Shown: piece after piece, positions 56,558-64,000 of the stretch
Layout of the letters: every line of letters begins with the position of its first letter
Numbering within the stretch: the stretch's first letter is position 1
Source of the DNA: Rhizobiaceae bacterium
GTDB taxonomy: Bacteria; Pseudomonadota; Alphaproteobacteria; Rhizobiales; Rhizobiaceae
DNA: 64,000 nt
Assembly (NCBI GenBank): GCA_023953845.1
Contig: JAMLJC010000001.1
Coordinates: forward strand, 3,358,501 to 3,422,500
Reading direction: 5' to 3'
The notes under the pieces: generated by a model
The model's database searches: none
Seen by the model: only the letters and a program-made list of their open reading frames with translations
What the model was told of the DNA's origin: nothing
Translations under genes and position numbers: made by a program

Positions 56558-57637
56558 ATGCTCGACAGCTTTGCGAAAGCGTCAGATGCGGTCGTAGCGG
56601 TGTCCGCGGGAAATCCCGCTCGGTTAGTCATGGATCGGATGCTGGCGCGAGTCAGGATCGCCGGCACCGGCGTCTTCGTCCCACCGACGATCCGCATCAG
56701 CGCCGGGATCGACGCTGAACTCGGCCGCCCAGCCGGCATGACCGAAAAGCGGGTCGGTGTGAAAAGCCGGCCGGTCGTCACCACCGAATCCACCAGCGCC
56801 ATGGCGATCGACGCGGCGAGCCGGGCGGTGGAGCGATCCGGCATGAACACGCAGGAGATCGACCTCGTCCTTTTCGCCGCAGCCGTTCCCGAACAGCCGA
56901 TCCCGGCGACCGCGCCGCTGATCCAGCAGGCGCTGGGACTCGGGCGAGCGCGTATCCCGGCCTTCGACGTCAATGCCAGTTGCCTGAGCTTCGTCGTGGC
57001 CTTCGACATTGCCGCGCAGATGATCGAGGCGGGCAGGGCGCGGAACGTGCTGATCGCGTCGAGCGAGATTCCGTCGCGTGCGCTGCCCTGGAAGCAAAGC
57101 CCTGATACGGCAGCGCTTTTCGGCGACGGCGCGGCGGCAATCGTGTTGTCCGCGAACCGTGGCGGCAGCGGCGGCGTCGCGGCGTTCCACATGGAAACCT
57201 GGCCTGAGGGTTACCGCGATTGCGAACTCGCCGCCGGCGGCACGCGCTTCGACTTCCACCGCGATGCGGCGGGATTTGCCGACAACGCCGTTTTCCGTAT
57301 GGACGGCAAGGCCGCGTACAAGCTGGCGGCGAAGGTCATCGCTCCCTTCTTCGAGGCGCTGCTCGGCAAGGCCGGCTGGCGCTGGAGCGACGTCGATCTG
57401 GTCGTGCCGCATCAGGCGAGCCGTGGGTCGCTCGACCATCTGGTGCAGAAGCTGAGAATCCCGCGCGAGAAGATCGTCGACCTCATCGCCACGCACGGCA
57501 ACCAGATCGCCGCGTCGATCCCGACCGCGCTACATGACGCCATCGCGACGGGCAGGGCGCGCAAAGGATCGAAAGTGCTCGTGGTGGGCACGTCGGCCGG
57601 CTTCTCGGTCGGCGGCTTCTGCCTCGAAATGGCATGA
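56558..57637 (+). CDS. 3-oxoacyl-ACP synthase III-like condensing enzyme
   Basis: This thiolase-fold KAS III/OleA-like enzyme of about 359 aa has the catalytic Cys in FDVNASCLSFVVAF, His in DLVVPHQASRGSLDHL and Asn in THGNQIAAS. Such enzymes condense acyl-CoA or acyl-ACP units; OleA-type members join two fatty acyl chains. Starts at 56558, 56630 or 56639 are possible; conserved sequence begins at ARVRIAGTGVFVPP, so a downstream start is plausible. It overlaps the next gene by four bases (ATGA). Confidence 0.87.
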   Translation: MLDSFAKASDAVVAVSAGNPARLVMDRMLARVRIAGTGVFVPPTIRISAGIDAELGRPAGMTEKRVGVKSRPVVTTESTSAMAIDAASRAVERSGMNTQEIDLVLFAAAVPEQPIPATAPLIQQALGLGRARIPAFDVNASCLSFVVAFDIAAQMIEAGRARNVLIASSEIPSRALPWKQSPDTAALFGDGAAAIVLSANRGGSGGVAAFHMETWPEGYRDCELAAGGTRFDFHRDAAGFADNAVFRMDGKAAYKLAAKVIAPFFEALLGKAGWRWSDVDLVVPHQASRGSLDHLVQKLRIPREKIVDLIATHGNQIAASIPTALHDAIATGRARKGSKVLVVGTSAGFSVGGFCLEMA

Positions 57638-58599
57638 GGATCGCGGTCACCGGCGCGACGGGCTTTCTCGGCAGGCGGGTCGTGGAACAGGCCGCCCGCC
57701 GCGGCCATCAGGTCGTGGCGACCGGACGCGGAATCACCGGACCGGGCGATTTCGGCGGACGGGCGAATTTCATGCGCTGCGACCTCGCCGACGCCGAAGG
57801 GTTGGCGCGGGTCTTCGACGGCTGCGGGGCAGTTATTCATTCTGCGGCCTTGTCTTCCGACTGGGGACCCGATTCCGCTTTCGAGCGGACCAATGTCGAA
57901 GGTACGCGCAATGTGGTCGCGGCGGCGGAACGGGCAGGGGTGCGGCGTCTCGTGCATGTCTCCTCGACCAGCGTCTACTTCGCCTTCGAGGACCGGCTGA
58001 ACCTCGCCGAGGGCGCGCCGCTGCCAAGGCCGGTCAACGCCTATGCGCGCACGAAACGCGCGGCGGAGGAGGTGGCGCGCGGCTTTCGCGGCGAGGTGTT
58101 TGTAGCCCGCCCGCGCGGCCTGTTCGGGCCGGGCGATCCGCATCTCCTGCCGCGCCTGCTGAAGGTGGCGGAGCGCCGACCGCTGCCTCTGCTGCGCGGT
58201 GGGGGCGCGAAGGTGGATATCACCGACATCTCCGTCGCGGCCGACGCGGTGCTGGCGATGGCGGAGGCCGATGCGTCAACCGCCGGAACCTACAATGTCT
58301 CGCATGGCGAGCCGATCGAAATCCGCGCACTGGTCGAGCGGCTGTTTTCCGGCCTCAAACGAGAGGTTCGGTGGCGCGCCATGCCGGTGCCCGTCGCGCT
58401 GGGAGGCGCGCGCCTGCTCGAACTTCTGGCGCGGACGAGCGGCCGCCCGCCTCTGGTGACGGCCTATGCGCTCGGCCTCTTCGCCTTCTCGCAGACGCTG
58501 GACCTGACAAATATCGGCCAAAGGCTGGGCTGGAAGCCTGCGCTTGGCCGCGACGAGGCGATCGAACGGACCATCGCGGCATCGAGGGTTTTGATGTGA
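57634..58599 (+). CDS. NAD-dependent epimerase/dehydratase (3-beta-HSD/OleD-like)
   Basis: This 321-aa extended SDR has the nucleotide motif AVTGATGFLGRRVVEQA, active-site Ser/Tyr/Lys pattern (VHVSSTSVYF and NAYARTKRAAEE), and downstream segment ARPRGLFGPGDPHLLPRLL. It resembles 3-beta-hydroxysteroid dehydrogenase/OleD proteins that reduce beta-keto acids or esters. Directly after a KAS III-like gene, a role in reducing the condensation product is a reasonable inference. Its stop overlaps the MBL gene start (GTGA). Confidence 0.87.
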   Translation: MRIAVTGATGFLGRRVVEQAARRGHQVVATGRGITGPGDFGGRANFMRCDLADAEGLARVFDGCGAVIHSAALSSDWGPDSAFERTNVEGTRNVVAAAERAGVRRLVHVSSTSVYFAFEDRLNLAEGAPLPRPVNAYARTKRAAEEVARGFRGEVFVARPRGLFGPGDPHLLPRLLKVAERRPLPLLRGGGAKVDITDISVAADAVLAMAEADASTAGTYNVSHGEPIEIRALVERLFSGLKREVRWRAMPVPVALGGARLLELLARTSGRPPLVTAYALGLFAFSQTLDLTNIGQRLGWKPALGRDEAIERTIAASRVLM

Positions 58600-59384
58600 A
58601 GCTGAGCTTTCCCGTCAGCGCCACCGTAACCGCGCGCCGCTGGCTGGTCGATGCCGAAGCCGGATGGACAAGCACGGATTTCCCGATCCGCTACGGCCTC
58701 ATGGAACGGGCGGACGGCCTTGCGCTGATCGATACCGGCTACAGTCCGGAGCTTTTCTCCGCGCCCGACCTTGCCATCCGCCTCTATCGCAACCTGCTGC
58801 GGCCGACACTCGATCCGGCGCAGGACGCGCTGGCGGTCGTGCAGGCGAAAGGCGCCAAGACGGCCGACGTGCGCGACATCGTCGTGACGCATCTCCATGC
58901 CGATCACATCTGCGGCTTGCGGCGCTTTCTGTATGCGCGGCTGCATATGTCGCGCGCCTCGCTGGCGATCTGGCGGGCCAGTCCGAGCCGGCATGACCTC
59001 ACGATGGCGTTCTACCGTTCGCTGATGCCGGCCCTCGCCGAAACGACGGTGCGCGTGATCGAGGATGCGCCGCGCGTGCCGCTGCCGTGGGGCGGGGCGG
59101 GGCACGATATATTCGGCGACGGCTCGGCGGTGGCTGTCGATCTGCCCGGTCATATGGCAGGCCATTTCGGGCTGTTTTTCGGGGAGCGGGAACGGCCGCT
59201 GCTTTATGCCGCCGATACCGACTGGACGCTTCCGCCTCTGCTTTCCGGCCGCGAGCCGAACTGGCCGGCGCGTCTGGTCGTGCATGACCGCGAGGCGGCG
59301 CGGCGAAGCGGAGAATTGGTGCGCGCGGCGACAGCGTGGGGAGCGGAATTGTTGCTGGCTCACGATCCGGAGTCGTGGCCGTGA
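58596..59384 (+). CDS. MBL fold metallo-hydrolase
   Basis: This 262-aa metallo-beta-lactamase-fold hydrolase has the motif VVTHLHADHICGLRRF, then DLPGHMAGHFGLFF and LLYAADTDWT. It probably cleaves an ester, thioester or lactone. GTG 58596 overlaps the SDR stop, so it belongs to the same operon. It differs from the MBL protein encoded at 49.6 kb. Confidence 0.85.
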   Translation: MKLSFPVSATVTARRWLVDAEAGWTSTDFPIRYGLMERADGLALIDTGYSPELFSAPDLAIRLYRNLLRPTLDPAQDALAVVQAKGAKTADVRDIVVTHLHADHICGLRRFLYARLHMSRASLAIWRASPSRHDLTMAFYRSLMPALAETTVRVIEDAPRVPLPWGGAGHDIFGDGSAVAVDLPGHMAGHFGLFFGERERPLLYAADTDWTLPPLLSGREPNWPARLVVHDREAARRSGELVRAATAWGAELLLAHDPESWP

Positions 59385-59446
59385 GTGTGCGCTGGGCAAT
59401 GGCGGGGCCGAGCGGCTTTGATGAGCCGACTTGCGTGACGCCTAAC

Positions 59447-59471
59447 CCTACCTTATTGTAGGCAATATAAC
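59447..59471 (+). promoter_or_regulatory. operator/promoter of the Phd-PIN module
   Basis: CCTAC at 59447-59451 and GTAGG at 59458-59462 form an inverted repeat, followed by the -10-like TATAAC at 59466-59471. The local AT richness and position 18 bases before the antitoxin start suggest an autoregulated promoter. No good -35 was found. Confidence 0.4.
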
Positions 59472-59488
59472 TACTAAGAAGGTGCTCT

Positions 59489-59734
59489 ATGGAAGAGGCT
59501 GTTTCGGCGGCGGATGCCAACCGCAAATTTTCTGTCATCCTGCGCAACGTGCGCGAGGGCCAGAGCTATGTGGTGACGAGCCACGGACGGCCCGTCGCGC
59601 GCATCGTTCCCGCCGACAGACGCGAAAGCGCGACGTCCGGAGCGCGTGCGGCGCTCTTGGCGCGCCTTGAGCGTCAACCCATTGCCGATGCCGGGCAATG
59701 GACGCGCGACGAACTTTACGAGGACGAGCGTTGA
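59489..59734 (+). CDS. Phd/YefM-type (prevent-host-death) antitoxin
   Basis: This 81-aa Phd/YefM-family antitoxin has the core SAADANRKFSVILRNVREGQ and YVVTSHGRPVARIVPADRRE. The C-terminal part would wrap the toxin. AAGGTG precedes the ATG. The stop overlaps the toxin's TTG start. It neutralises the PIN toxin encoded next and probably represses its own promoter. Confidence 0.9.
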   Translation: MEEAVSAADANRKFSVILRNVREGQSYVVTSHGRPVARIVPADRRESATSGARAALLARLERQPIADAGQWTRDELYEDER

Positions 59735-60186
59735 AGATCGCGCTGGACACCAACATTCTTGCATATGCGGAGGGCGTCAACGGGATCGAGAAGCGCAATA
59801 TCATTCTCGAAATCATCCGCAGGCTCCCGCAAGGAGCGGCGATCATTCCTGTTCAAGTGCTTGGCGAACTGTTCAACGTTCTCAGGCGCAAAGCCGGAAA
59901 GTCGCCGATGGAAGCCCGCGAGGCTATGTTGAGTTGGTGCGATACGTTCCCGGTCGTCGAGACAGGGTCCGACGCCATGCTGACGGCGGCCGATCTCGCC
60001 ACGGATCACCATTTCGGCATCTGGGATGCGGTCATGCTCTCCGTGTCGTCCCGGGCTGGCTGCAGACTGCTTCTATCGGAAGATCTTCAGGATGGTTTCA
60101 CATGGGGTGGCGTGACGGTCGTCAATCCCTTTGCCTCGCCGCGTCATGCACTGCTGGAATCGATGTTGAGAGGGAATGGCGCATAG
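59731..60186 (+). CDS. PIN domain (VapC-type) ribonuclease toxin
   Basis: This 151-aa PIN nuclease keeps the acidic site residues: first Asp in IALDTNILAYAEG, Glu in QVLGELFNVLRR, Asp in FGIWDAVMLSVS and LLSEDLQDGFTW. VapC toxins cleave tRNA or rRNA. The start is TTG 59731 in a TTGA overlap with the antitoxin; an upstream frame start lies in the antitoxin. The module separates the MBL gene from the adenylating enzyme gene. Confidence 0.9.
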   Translation: MKIALDTNILAYAEGVNGIEKRNIILEIIRRLPQGAAIIPVQVLGELFNVLRRKAGKSPMEAREAMLSWCDTFPVVETGSDAMLTAADLATDHHFGIWDAVMLSVSSRAGCRLLLSEDLQDGFTWGGVTVVNPFASPRHALLESMLRGNGA

Positions 60187-60195
60187 GCCACGGTA

Positions 60196-61482
60196 ATGAC
60201 CGGCGCGCTCTCGATCCTCGCCGCCTATGCCGCCAAGCGCTGGACACTGGCGAGGCTGCGCACGCCCGGACAGGTCGCCGCGCGGCAGCGGCTGATGTTG
60301 AATCGGCAACTGACCGGAATCGCGCAAGCGATTCCTTTCTATGGGCAATTCGCCGGTCGACCTTTCGCCGAATGGCCCGTCATGGACAAGGCGGGCGCGT
60401 TTGAGAATTTCAGCGCGCTCAACGCCCACGGCATCAGCCGCGACACGGCGTGGGCGGCGGCGGAGGAGGGGCTGCGCAGCGGCAACGGCTCGGGCCGCAT
60501 CGGCGCGCTGACGGTCGGCACCAGTTCCGGCACGTCGGGCAATCGCGGCCTGTTTCTCGTCTCGGAACGCGAGCGCTGCCTCTGGCTTGGCTCCATTCTC
60601 GCCAAGACCCTGCCGGATTTTCCTTTCCGCGCGCATCGCGTGGCGGTGATGCTTTCCACGGCGAACGAACTGTACGAGACGACGCGGCGTTCAAGCCGGC
60701 TCGCCTTCGCCTTCTTCGACATCCGCAAGGGCGTGGAGGGTCATATCGGGGAACTCGAACGGTTCCGCCCCGACACGATCGTCGCTCCACCGAAGGCCCT
60801 GCGCGCCCTGGCGGAATTCGGCGCAGACCTGCCGCTGCAAAAAATCTTCGCCGGCGGCGAGGTGCTCGACCCTCTCGATGCCGATCAGGCCGAACGCGCT
60901 TTCGGCGTCCGCCCGCGCTCGATCTATCAGGCGACGGAGGGGTTTCTGGGCGTCGCTTGCGCGCATGGAAACATCCACCTCAACGAGGACGACATGATCT
61001 TCGAGCGCGAGCCGATTCCGGGTCATCCCGACCGCTTTTTGCCGATCATCACCGACCTTCGCCGCACGGCGCAGGCGATGATCCGCTACCGATTGAACGA
61101 CATTCTGGCGCCGTCGAGGGAAAAGTGCGCCTGCGGCTCGCCGCTTCTCGCGCTGGAGCGCGTCGAAGGCCGCTGCGACGACACGCTGCGCCTGCCGGGT
61201 ACAATGGGGGGATTTGTCGAAGTGATGCCGGATGCCATACGCGCCGCTATCCTCGACAGCGACCGCTCGATCACCGATTTCCGGGTGAGGCAGACCGAGA
61301 TGTCAACCGTCGAATTCGCGGTGATGGCGGAAGGGTCTGGCGCCTGGGAGAAGGCGGCGGCGGCGCTGCGCCTCGTGCTTCGGGCACATGCAGTTTCCGA
61401 AGACGCTGCGATATTGAGGGGCGGCGGCTTCGAGGTCGATTTCGCCCGCAAGCTGAGACGGATCAGCCGAGACGGGGCATAG
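60196..61482 (+). CDS. F390 synthetase-related adenylate-forming enzyme
   Basis: This 428-aa enzyme has ALTVGTSSGTSGNRGLFLVS (the P-loop-like adenylation motif), SIYQATEGFLGVACAHG and the core LRRTAQAMIRYRLNDIL. It resembles coenzyme F390 synthetase/PaaK-related proteins. It most likely activates a carboxylic acid as acyl-AMP. The position at the end of the plus arm, after the KAS III, SDR and MBL genes, suggests it activates substrate or product of that pathway; this is inference. It starts nine bases after the PIN gene. Confidence 0.85.
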   Translation: MTGALSILAAYAAKRWTLARLRTPGQVAARQRLMLNRQLTGIAQAIPFYGQFAGRPFAEWPVMDKAGAFENFSALNAHGISRDTAWAAAEEGLRSGNGSGRIGALTVGTSSGTSGNRGLFLVSERERCLWLGSILAKTLPDFPFRAHRVAVMLSTANELYETTRRSSRLAFAFFDIRKGVEGHIGELERFRPDTIVAPPKALRALAEFGADLPLQKIFAGGEVLDPLDADQAERAFGVRPRSIYQATEGFLGVACAHGNIHLNEDDMIFEREPIPGHPDRFLPIITDLRRTAQAMIRYRLNDILAPSREKCACGSPLLALERVEGRCDDTLRLPGTMGGFVEVMPDAIRAAILDSDRSITDFRVRQTEMSTVEFAVMAEGSGAWEKAAAALRLVLRAHAVSEDAAILRGGGFEVDFARKLRRISRDGA

Positions 61483-61544
61483 CCATCCTCCCGCGGCGCG
61501 GACTCATCGAAGATGACTATCGTGCCGCTGAGGGCCTGCTTCTG

Positions 61545-61575
61545 AAAAAGCCCGTTTCGGCAAGCCGCAACGGGC
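61545..61575 (-). terminator. rho-independent terminator on the minus strand
   Basis: Read on the minus strand, GCCCGTT (61575-61569) pairs with AACGGGC (61556-61550), with an inner CGGC/GCCG stem, followed by TTTTT. It lies 20 bases after the stop of the 22-codon ORF and points the same way. On the plus strand there is no T-run. Confidence 0.75.
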
Positions 61576-61595
61576 AGGTCTCGATCCGGATGCGA

Positions 61596-61664
61596 TCAGC
61601 GGGGCTTGATCAGACCGCTGATCGGGCCGCTCTCCAGGGGATGCCAGTTGAAGCAACGGGTCAT
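61596..61664 (-). CDS. 22-aa small protein or leader peptide
   Basis: The ORF has ATG at 61664 and encodes a peptide that begins MTRCFNWHPLE and ends SGLIKPR. AAGGAGG sits five bases upstream, the strongest Shine-Dalgarno in the area, and the terminator described above follows. I do not recognise the peptide. It could be a regulatory leader, a small membrane-free protein, or a peptide precursor; translation is suggested only by the ribosome site. Confidence 0.5.
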   Translation of the reverse strand: MTRCFNWHPLESGPISGLIKPR

Positions 61665-61702
61665 GTTTTCCTCCTTGGCATGATGTTCTCGACAACGAAG
61701 AT

Positions 61703-61729
61703 TAGTCATATCGCTATTCTCAGTGTCAA
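61703..61729 (-). promoter_or_regulatory. candidate promoter of the small minus-strand unit
   Basis: A perfect TTGACA occurs on the minus strand at 61729-61724. About 17-18 bases on, ACTAAT/TAATCT is a possible -10 region. It lies about 40-65 bases upstream of the 22-codon ORF. Confidence 0.45.
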
Positions 61730-61908
61730 GATGACTTTACTAAAAGGCGCCGTCGACGTGGTGAGGCGACGTTGCGAAAAAGCCGATAGTGCCGCACGAT
61801 GCGCATCCCGGTCCGGTATCCGAAGGACGGTTTGAAGATGGCCTCTGTTCGGCCCCGACCGGTACGCTATCTAAAAGTTTCGAAGGGACAGAATTTTTGG
61901 AGGTTCGG

Positions 61909-62202
61909 ATGGACCGGAGATTATTCCTGACCGGATTGATCGGTATTGCCGGCGTCGCAGCCGTTGCGGGCGTCACGGGCGAGGCCCGCGCCGTCGTTGC
62001 GGCTTCGCGCAATGGTATCCTCGATGAACTCGACGCGCCGCAATTCGACGGTTTGCCCGATGCGGAGGTGGAGCAGATCAGGCACCATCGACGCCATCGC
62101 CGCCGGCGCGTATGGGAGCGCGTCTGCTACCGTTACCGTCGCCATGGCCGCTGGCGCACCCGCTGCGAGCGCAGACGCGTCTGGAGATGGGTATGGGTCT
62201 AG
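61909..62202 (+). CDS. small Arg-rich secreted protein with twin-arginine-like signal
   Basis: This 97-aa protein starts MDRRLFLTGLIGIAGVAAVAG, a short n-region with Arg-Arg and a hydrophobic stretch, compatible with Tat or Sec export. The mature part ends in a highly basic tract (HHRRHRRRRVWERVCYRYRR onward) with two Cys. Similar proteins in rhizobia are labelled protamine-like; no function is known. TTGGAGG at 61898-61904 supports the ATG. Confidence 0.68.
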   Translation: MDRRLFLTGLIGIAGVAAVAGVTGEARAVVAASRNGILDELDAPQFDGLPDAEVEQIRHHRRHRRRRVWERVCYRYRRHGRWRTRCERRRVWRWVWV

Positions 62203-62209
62203 GCTGAAG

Positions 62210-62284
62210 TGGCTGGGGCGCCAGGATTCGAACCTGGGAATGTCGGTACCAAAAACCGATGCCTTACCGCTTGGCGACGCCCCA
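62210..62284 (-). tRNA. tRNA-Gln (anticodon TTG)
   Basis: The acceptor stem TGGGGCG/CGCCCCA, T-arm GGTTCGAATCC and anticodon loop TTTTGGT (anticodon TTG, Gln) are all visible on the minus strand, and CCA is encoded (62212-62210). The D-arm GCCAAGCGGTAAGGC is normal. It lies immediately after the Arg-rich protein gene, on the opposite strand. Confidence 0.95.
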
Positions 62285-62522
62285 ATGCTGCGGATCGCCC
62301 GCAAGAGGGGCCGTCAATAGCCTGCGGACCCGCTCGCGTCCAGTGACTTGATTGAAATGCGAATTGAACGGTTGCGGTTCACCGGATCGCAGCCATTTCG
62401 CGTTGAAGCGTCCTTTCCGGTGCGAGAGAGTGCTTCCATCGTGTCGTGAACCGCTTTAGACCACGGCCACGGGCCGACCTGTTTGCGCCGCCCGATCATG
62501 GAACCGAACGCTGGCGGCCCGT

Positions 62523-63848
62523 TTGCCTTTCACCCCATTGCCTATCGCTGCGGAGTATCGCCGTCTCGCCGGGACGGCGAAGACGGATATCCGCGACGGC
62601 AATGCGTCGGTCTTCCTGACGCTTGCCCTTTGCCTTGTCGTGCCGTTCGGCGGGGTCGGCATCGTCGCGGCGATGTCGCTCATGAGCATTGCGGCGAGCC
62701 GGGGGAAGCTGCTTGTCGAGGCGCTGAAGCTCTATGCCGGGCCCTGGCTGAAGTCGGACGCCTTCGCGCTGAACCTGCTGATCCTGCTGGTGACGCTCGT
62801 GGAAGCGGGACTGGTATTTTATCACGGGGACGATCCGGGCGATCTCGAGAACCAGATCAAGCAGTATGTGATGGCGCTCGCCATACTGCTGACGATCAGG
62901 CGCTTCCCGGCCGGCGCCGTGCTCTGGGGCGCGGCGGCGGGCTGTTTCCTTGGCGGATTGATGGCGCTCAGCGATCTCTTCCTGATCGGCCTCGACCGCG
63001 CCGACGGCCCGACAAACGCCATCCGGTTCGGCATGCTCGCGGCGCTGCTTTCGGTGTTCTGCCTGATCGGGGCGGTGTTCGGCCGCCCGGCGAAGCTGAC
63101 GCGCATCGTCATGGCGGTGGCGACATGCGCAGGCATCGTCGCCGTTTTCGCATCCGGCTCGCGCGGCGCGGTTCTGGCCGTGCCCGCCATGCTGCTGCTG
63201 CTCGTGCCGCGCCTCTGGCGGAATTCGCGGATGACAGCCATGCTGGCGGGGCTGGTGTTCCTGCTGTTCTCGGTCGCGCTCGGCATATGGCAGGTCAGCC
63301 TGATCCGTTCCGACCTCTCAAATCTCATGCAGGCCGCCGACGCCATGGTCACGGGCGGCGACGTCGAGGAACGGTCGGCGCACAACCGCATGGAGATGCT
63401 GAAACTCGCGGCCGAACTCTTCGCCGCCCATCCGGTGGCCGGCGTCGGGGCGCATGGCTGGGACGAGGCCGTGGCCGCGCAGATGCGGAACAGCCCACCG
63501 GAAACGGCGCTCGACGAGGCGTTCAACCAGCCGCACAACCAGTTCGCCAACGATTTCGCGAAAGGCGGCCTGCTGCGCGGGGTGGGCGGGCTGGCGATGA
63601 TCTTTTTTCCGCTGTTCCTGTTCCTGAGGCGCCGGCCTTTCCGGAGCGGCCCGGAATCCATCGCGCCGCTGCTCGGCGCCACGACATGCGTCGCCTATTT
63701 CGTCTTCTGCCTGACCGAATCGGTGATGGACCTCAGCCTCACGGCCTCGATCTACGCCGTGCTGATCTTCTATCTCATCGCCTCGTCCGAAGGCGCGCCG
63801 CTCTCGACGCCGGACGCAGAAAGGCGGGCGGCGCATGCTGCCGGGTGA
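62523..63848 (+). CDS. O-antigen ligase family protein
   Basis: This 441-aa polytopic membrane protein has about ten helices. The conserved Wzy_C/WaaL-type segments are VFASGSRGAVLAVPAMLLLL and the periplasmic loop with VAGVGAHGWDEAVAAQ and EAFNQPHNQFANDFAKGGLL. It probably ligates polysaccharide to lipid A-core or polymerises glycan repeats. No ATG opens the frame; TTG 62523 or TTG 62538 is likely, so the N-terminus is uncertain. No glycosyltransferases adjoin within the window. Confidence 0.85.
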   Translation: MPFTPLPIAAEYRRLAGTAKTDIRDGNASVFLTLALCLVVPFGGVGIVAAMSLMSIAASRGKLLVEALKLYAGPWLKSDAFALNLLILLVTLVEAGLVFYHGDDPGDLENQIKQYVMALAILLTIRRFPAGAVLWGAAAGCFLGGLMALSDLFLIGLDRADGPTNAIRFGMLAALLSVFCLIGAVFGRPAKLTRIVMAVATCAGIVAVFASGSRGAVLAVPAMLLLLVPRLWRNSRMTAMLAGLVFLLFSVALGIWQVSLIRSDLSNLMQAADAMVTGGDVEERSAHNRMEMLKLAAELFAAHPVAGVGAHGWDEAVAAQMRNSPPETALDEAFNQPHNQFANDFAKGGLLRGVGGLAMIFFPLFLFLRRRPFRSGPESIAPLLGATTCVAYFVFCLTESVMDLSLTASIYAVLIFYLIASSEGAPLSTPDAERRAAHAAG

Positions 63849-63876
63849 TTATTCCGCGCCTGACGGGCCGTGAGGG

Positions 63877-63904
63877 AAAAAACATCCGCCGCACGGCAGG
63901 GCGG
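63877..63904 (-). terminator. possible minus-strand terminator near the right edge
   Basis: On the minus strand CCGCC (63904-63900) can pair with GGCGG (63890-63886), followed after ATG by TTTTTT (63882-63877). It could end a transcript entering from beyond the window. The stem is short and the region is GC-rich, so chance is possible. Confidence 0.3.
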
Positions 63905-64000
63905 CGCGAGCCGCTGCTTTGTCAGGGCGGCGGCGCGCGTCTAGAAACCACTGAAACATCATGTCTTGATCAGATTCATCGATTTCGACGGCGTCCGTTT

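Larger units (their letters stand above)
61483..61908. other. 426-bp region between the cluster and the Arg-rich protein
   Basis: No conventional gene is seen. It holds the minus-strand unit of promoter, 22-codon ORF and terminator (listed separately) and, near its right end, the Shine-Dalgarno of the next plus-strand gene. The longer 63-codon minus frame at 61504-61695 has no ribosome site or domain. Confidence 0.5.

Noticed and set aside
61504..61695. 63-codon minus-strand ORF
   Set aside because: It has no Shine-Dalgarno; the overlapping 22-codon frame has a strong one and a matching terminator.

Overview
The window is chromosomal DNA of a high-GC alphaproteobacterium, most likely of the Hyphomicrobiales/Rhizobiales (Phyllobacteriaceae such as Mesorhizobium or a close relative). 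The grounds are a CcrM-type GANTC methyltransferase, a complete aa3 oxidase operon continued by ispH-thrB-rnhA, an IalB-type protein, the order mutY / dciA / dsbA-like / smc, and palindromic repeats of a kind I recognise from rhizobial genomes. The genus is inference, because no rRNA gene is present.

Layout. 1-6.7 kb: rRNA methyltransferases (TlyA, RlmD/RumA type), a GST, two VOC proteins, a RES-Xre toxin-antitoxin pair and TldD. 6.7-17.4 kb: ialB, then coxB-ctaD-ctaB-coxF-ctaG-ctaE-DUF983-surf1, an inserted HigBA-like pair, and ispH-thrB-rnhA. 17.4-27.3 kb: tandem palindromes, DUF2938, a peroxiredoxin, a DsbD-like domain protein, YqgE, a membrane GGDEF-EAL protein, and GNAT / M16 peptidase / thrC. 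27.3-38.6 kb: HAD phosphatase, ccrM, a minus-strand mutY-HAD-NTF2 operon, a short island with a frameshifted antitoxin relic, dciA, a DsbA-like lipoprotein, an smc gene with a one-base frameshift, and a trypsin-like/PAN protein. 38.6-52.4 kb: cls, ppdK, a nucleotidyltransferase behind a perfect 27-bp inverted repeat, an aminotransferase, an acyl-CoA ligase, DUF1499, MBL, bioY, yigZ, and crcB behind a probable fluoride riboswitch.

52.5-61.5 kb is the most interesting part: two divergent, tightly overlapping operons around a TetR regulator with paired operators. The left arm is TetR, ATP-grasp ligase, GNAT-like acyltransferase and Rieske oxygenase. The right arm is a KAS III-like enzyme, an OleD-like epimerase/dehydratase, an MBL hydrolase, a VapBC-type insertion, and an F390-synthetase-related adenylating enzyme. 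It reads like an uncharacterised biosynthetic cluster that condenses, reduces and activates acyl groups. The ATP-grasp gene carries a perfect in-frame palindrome.

61.5-64 kb: a compact minus-strand unit (promoter, Shine-Dalgarno, 22-codon ORF, terminator), a Tat-type Arg-rich small protein, tRNA-Gln and an O-antigen ligase.
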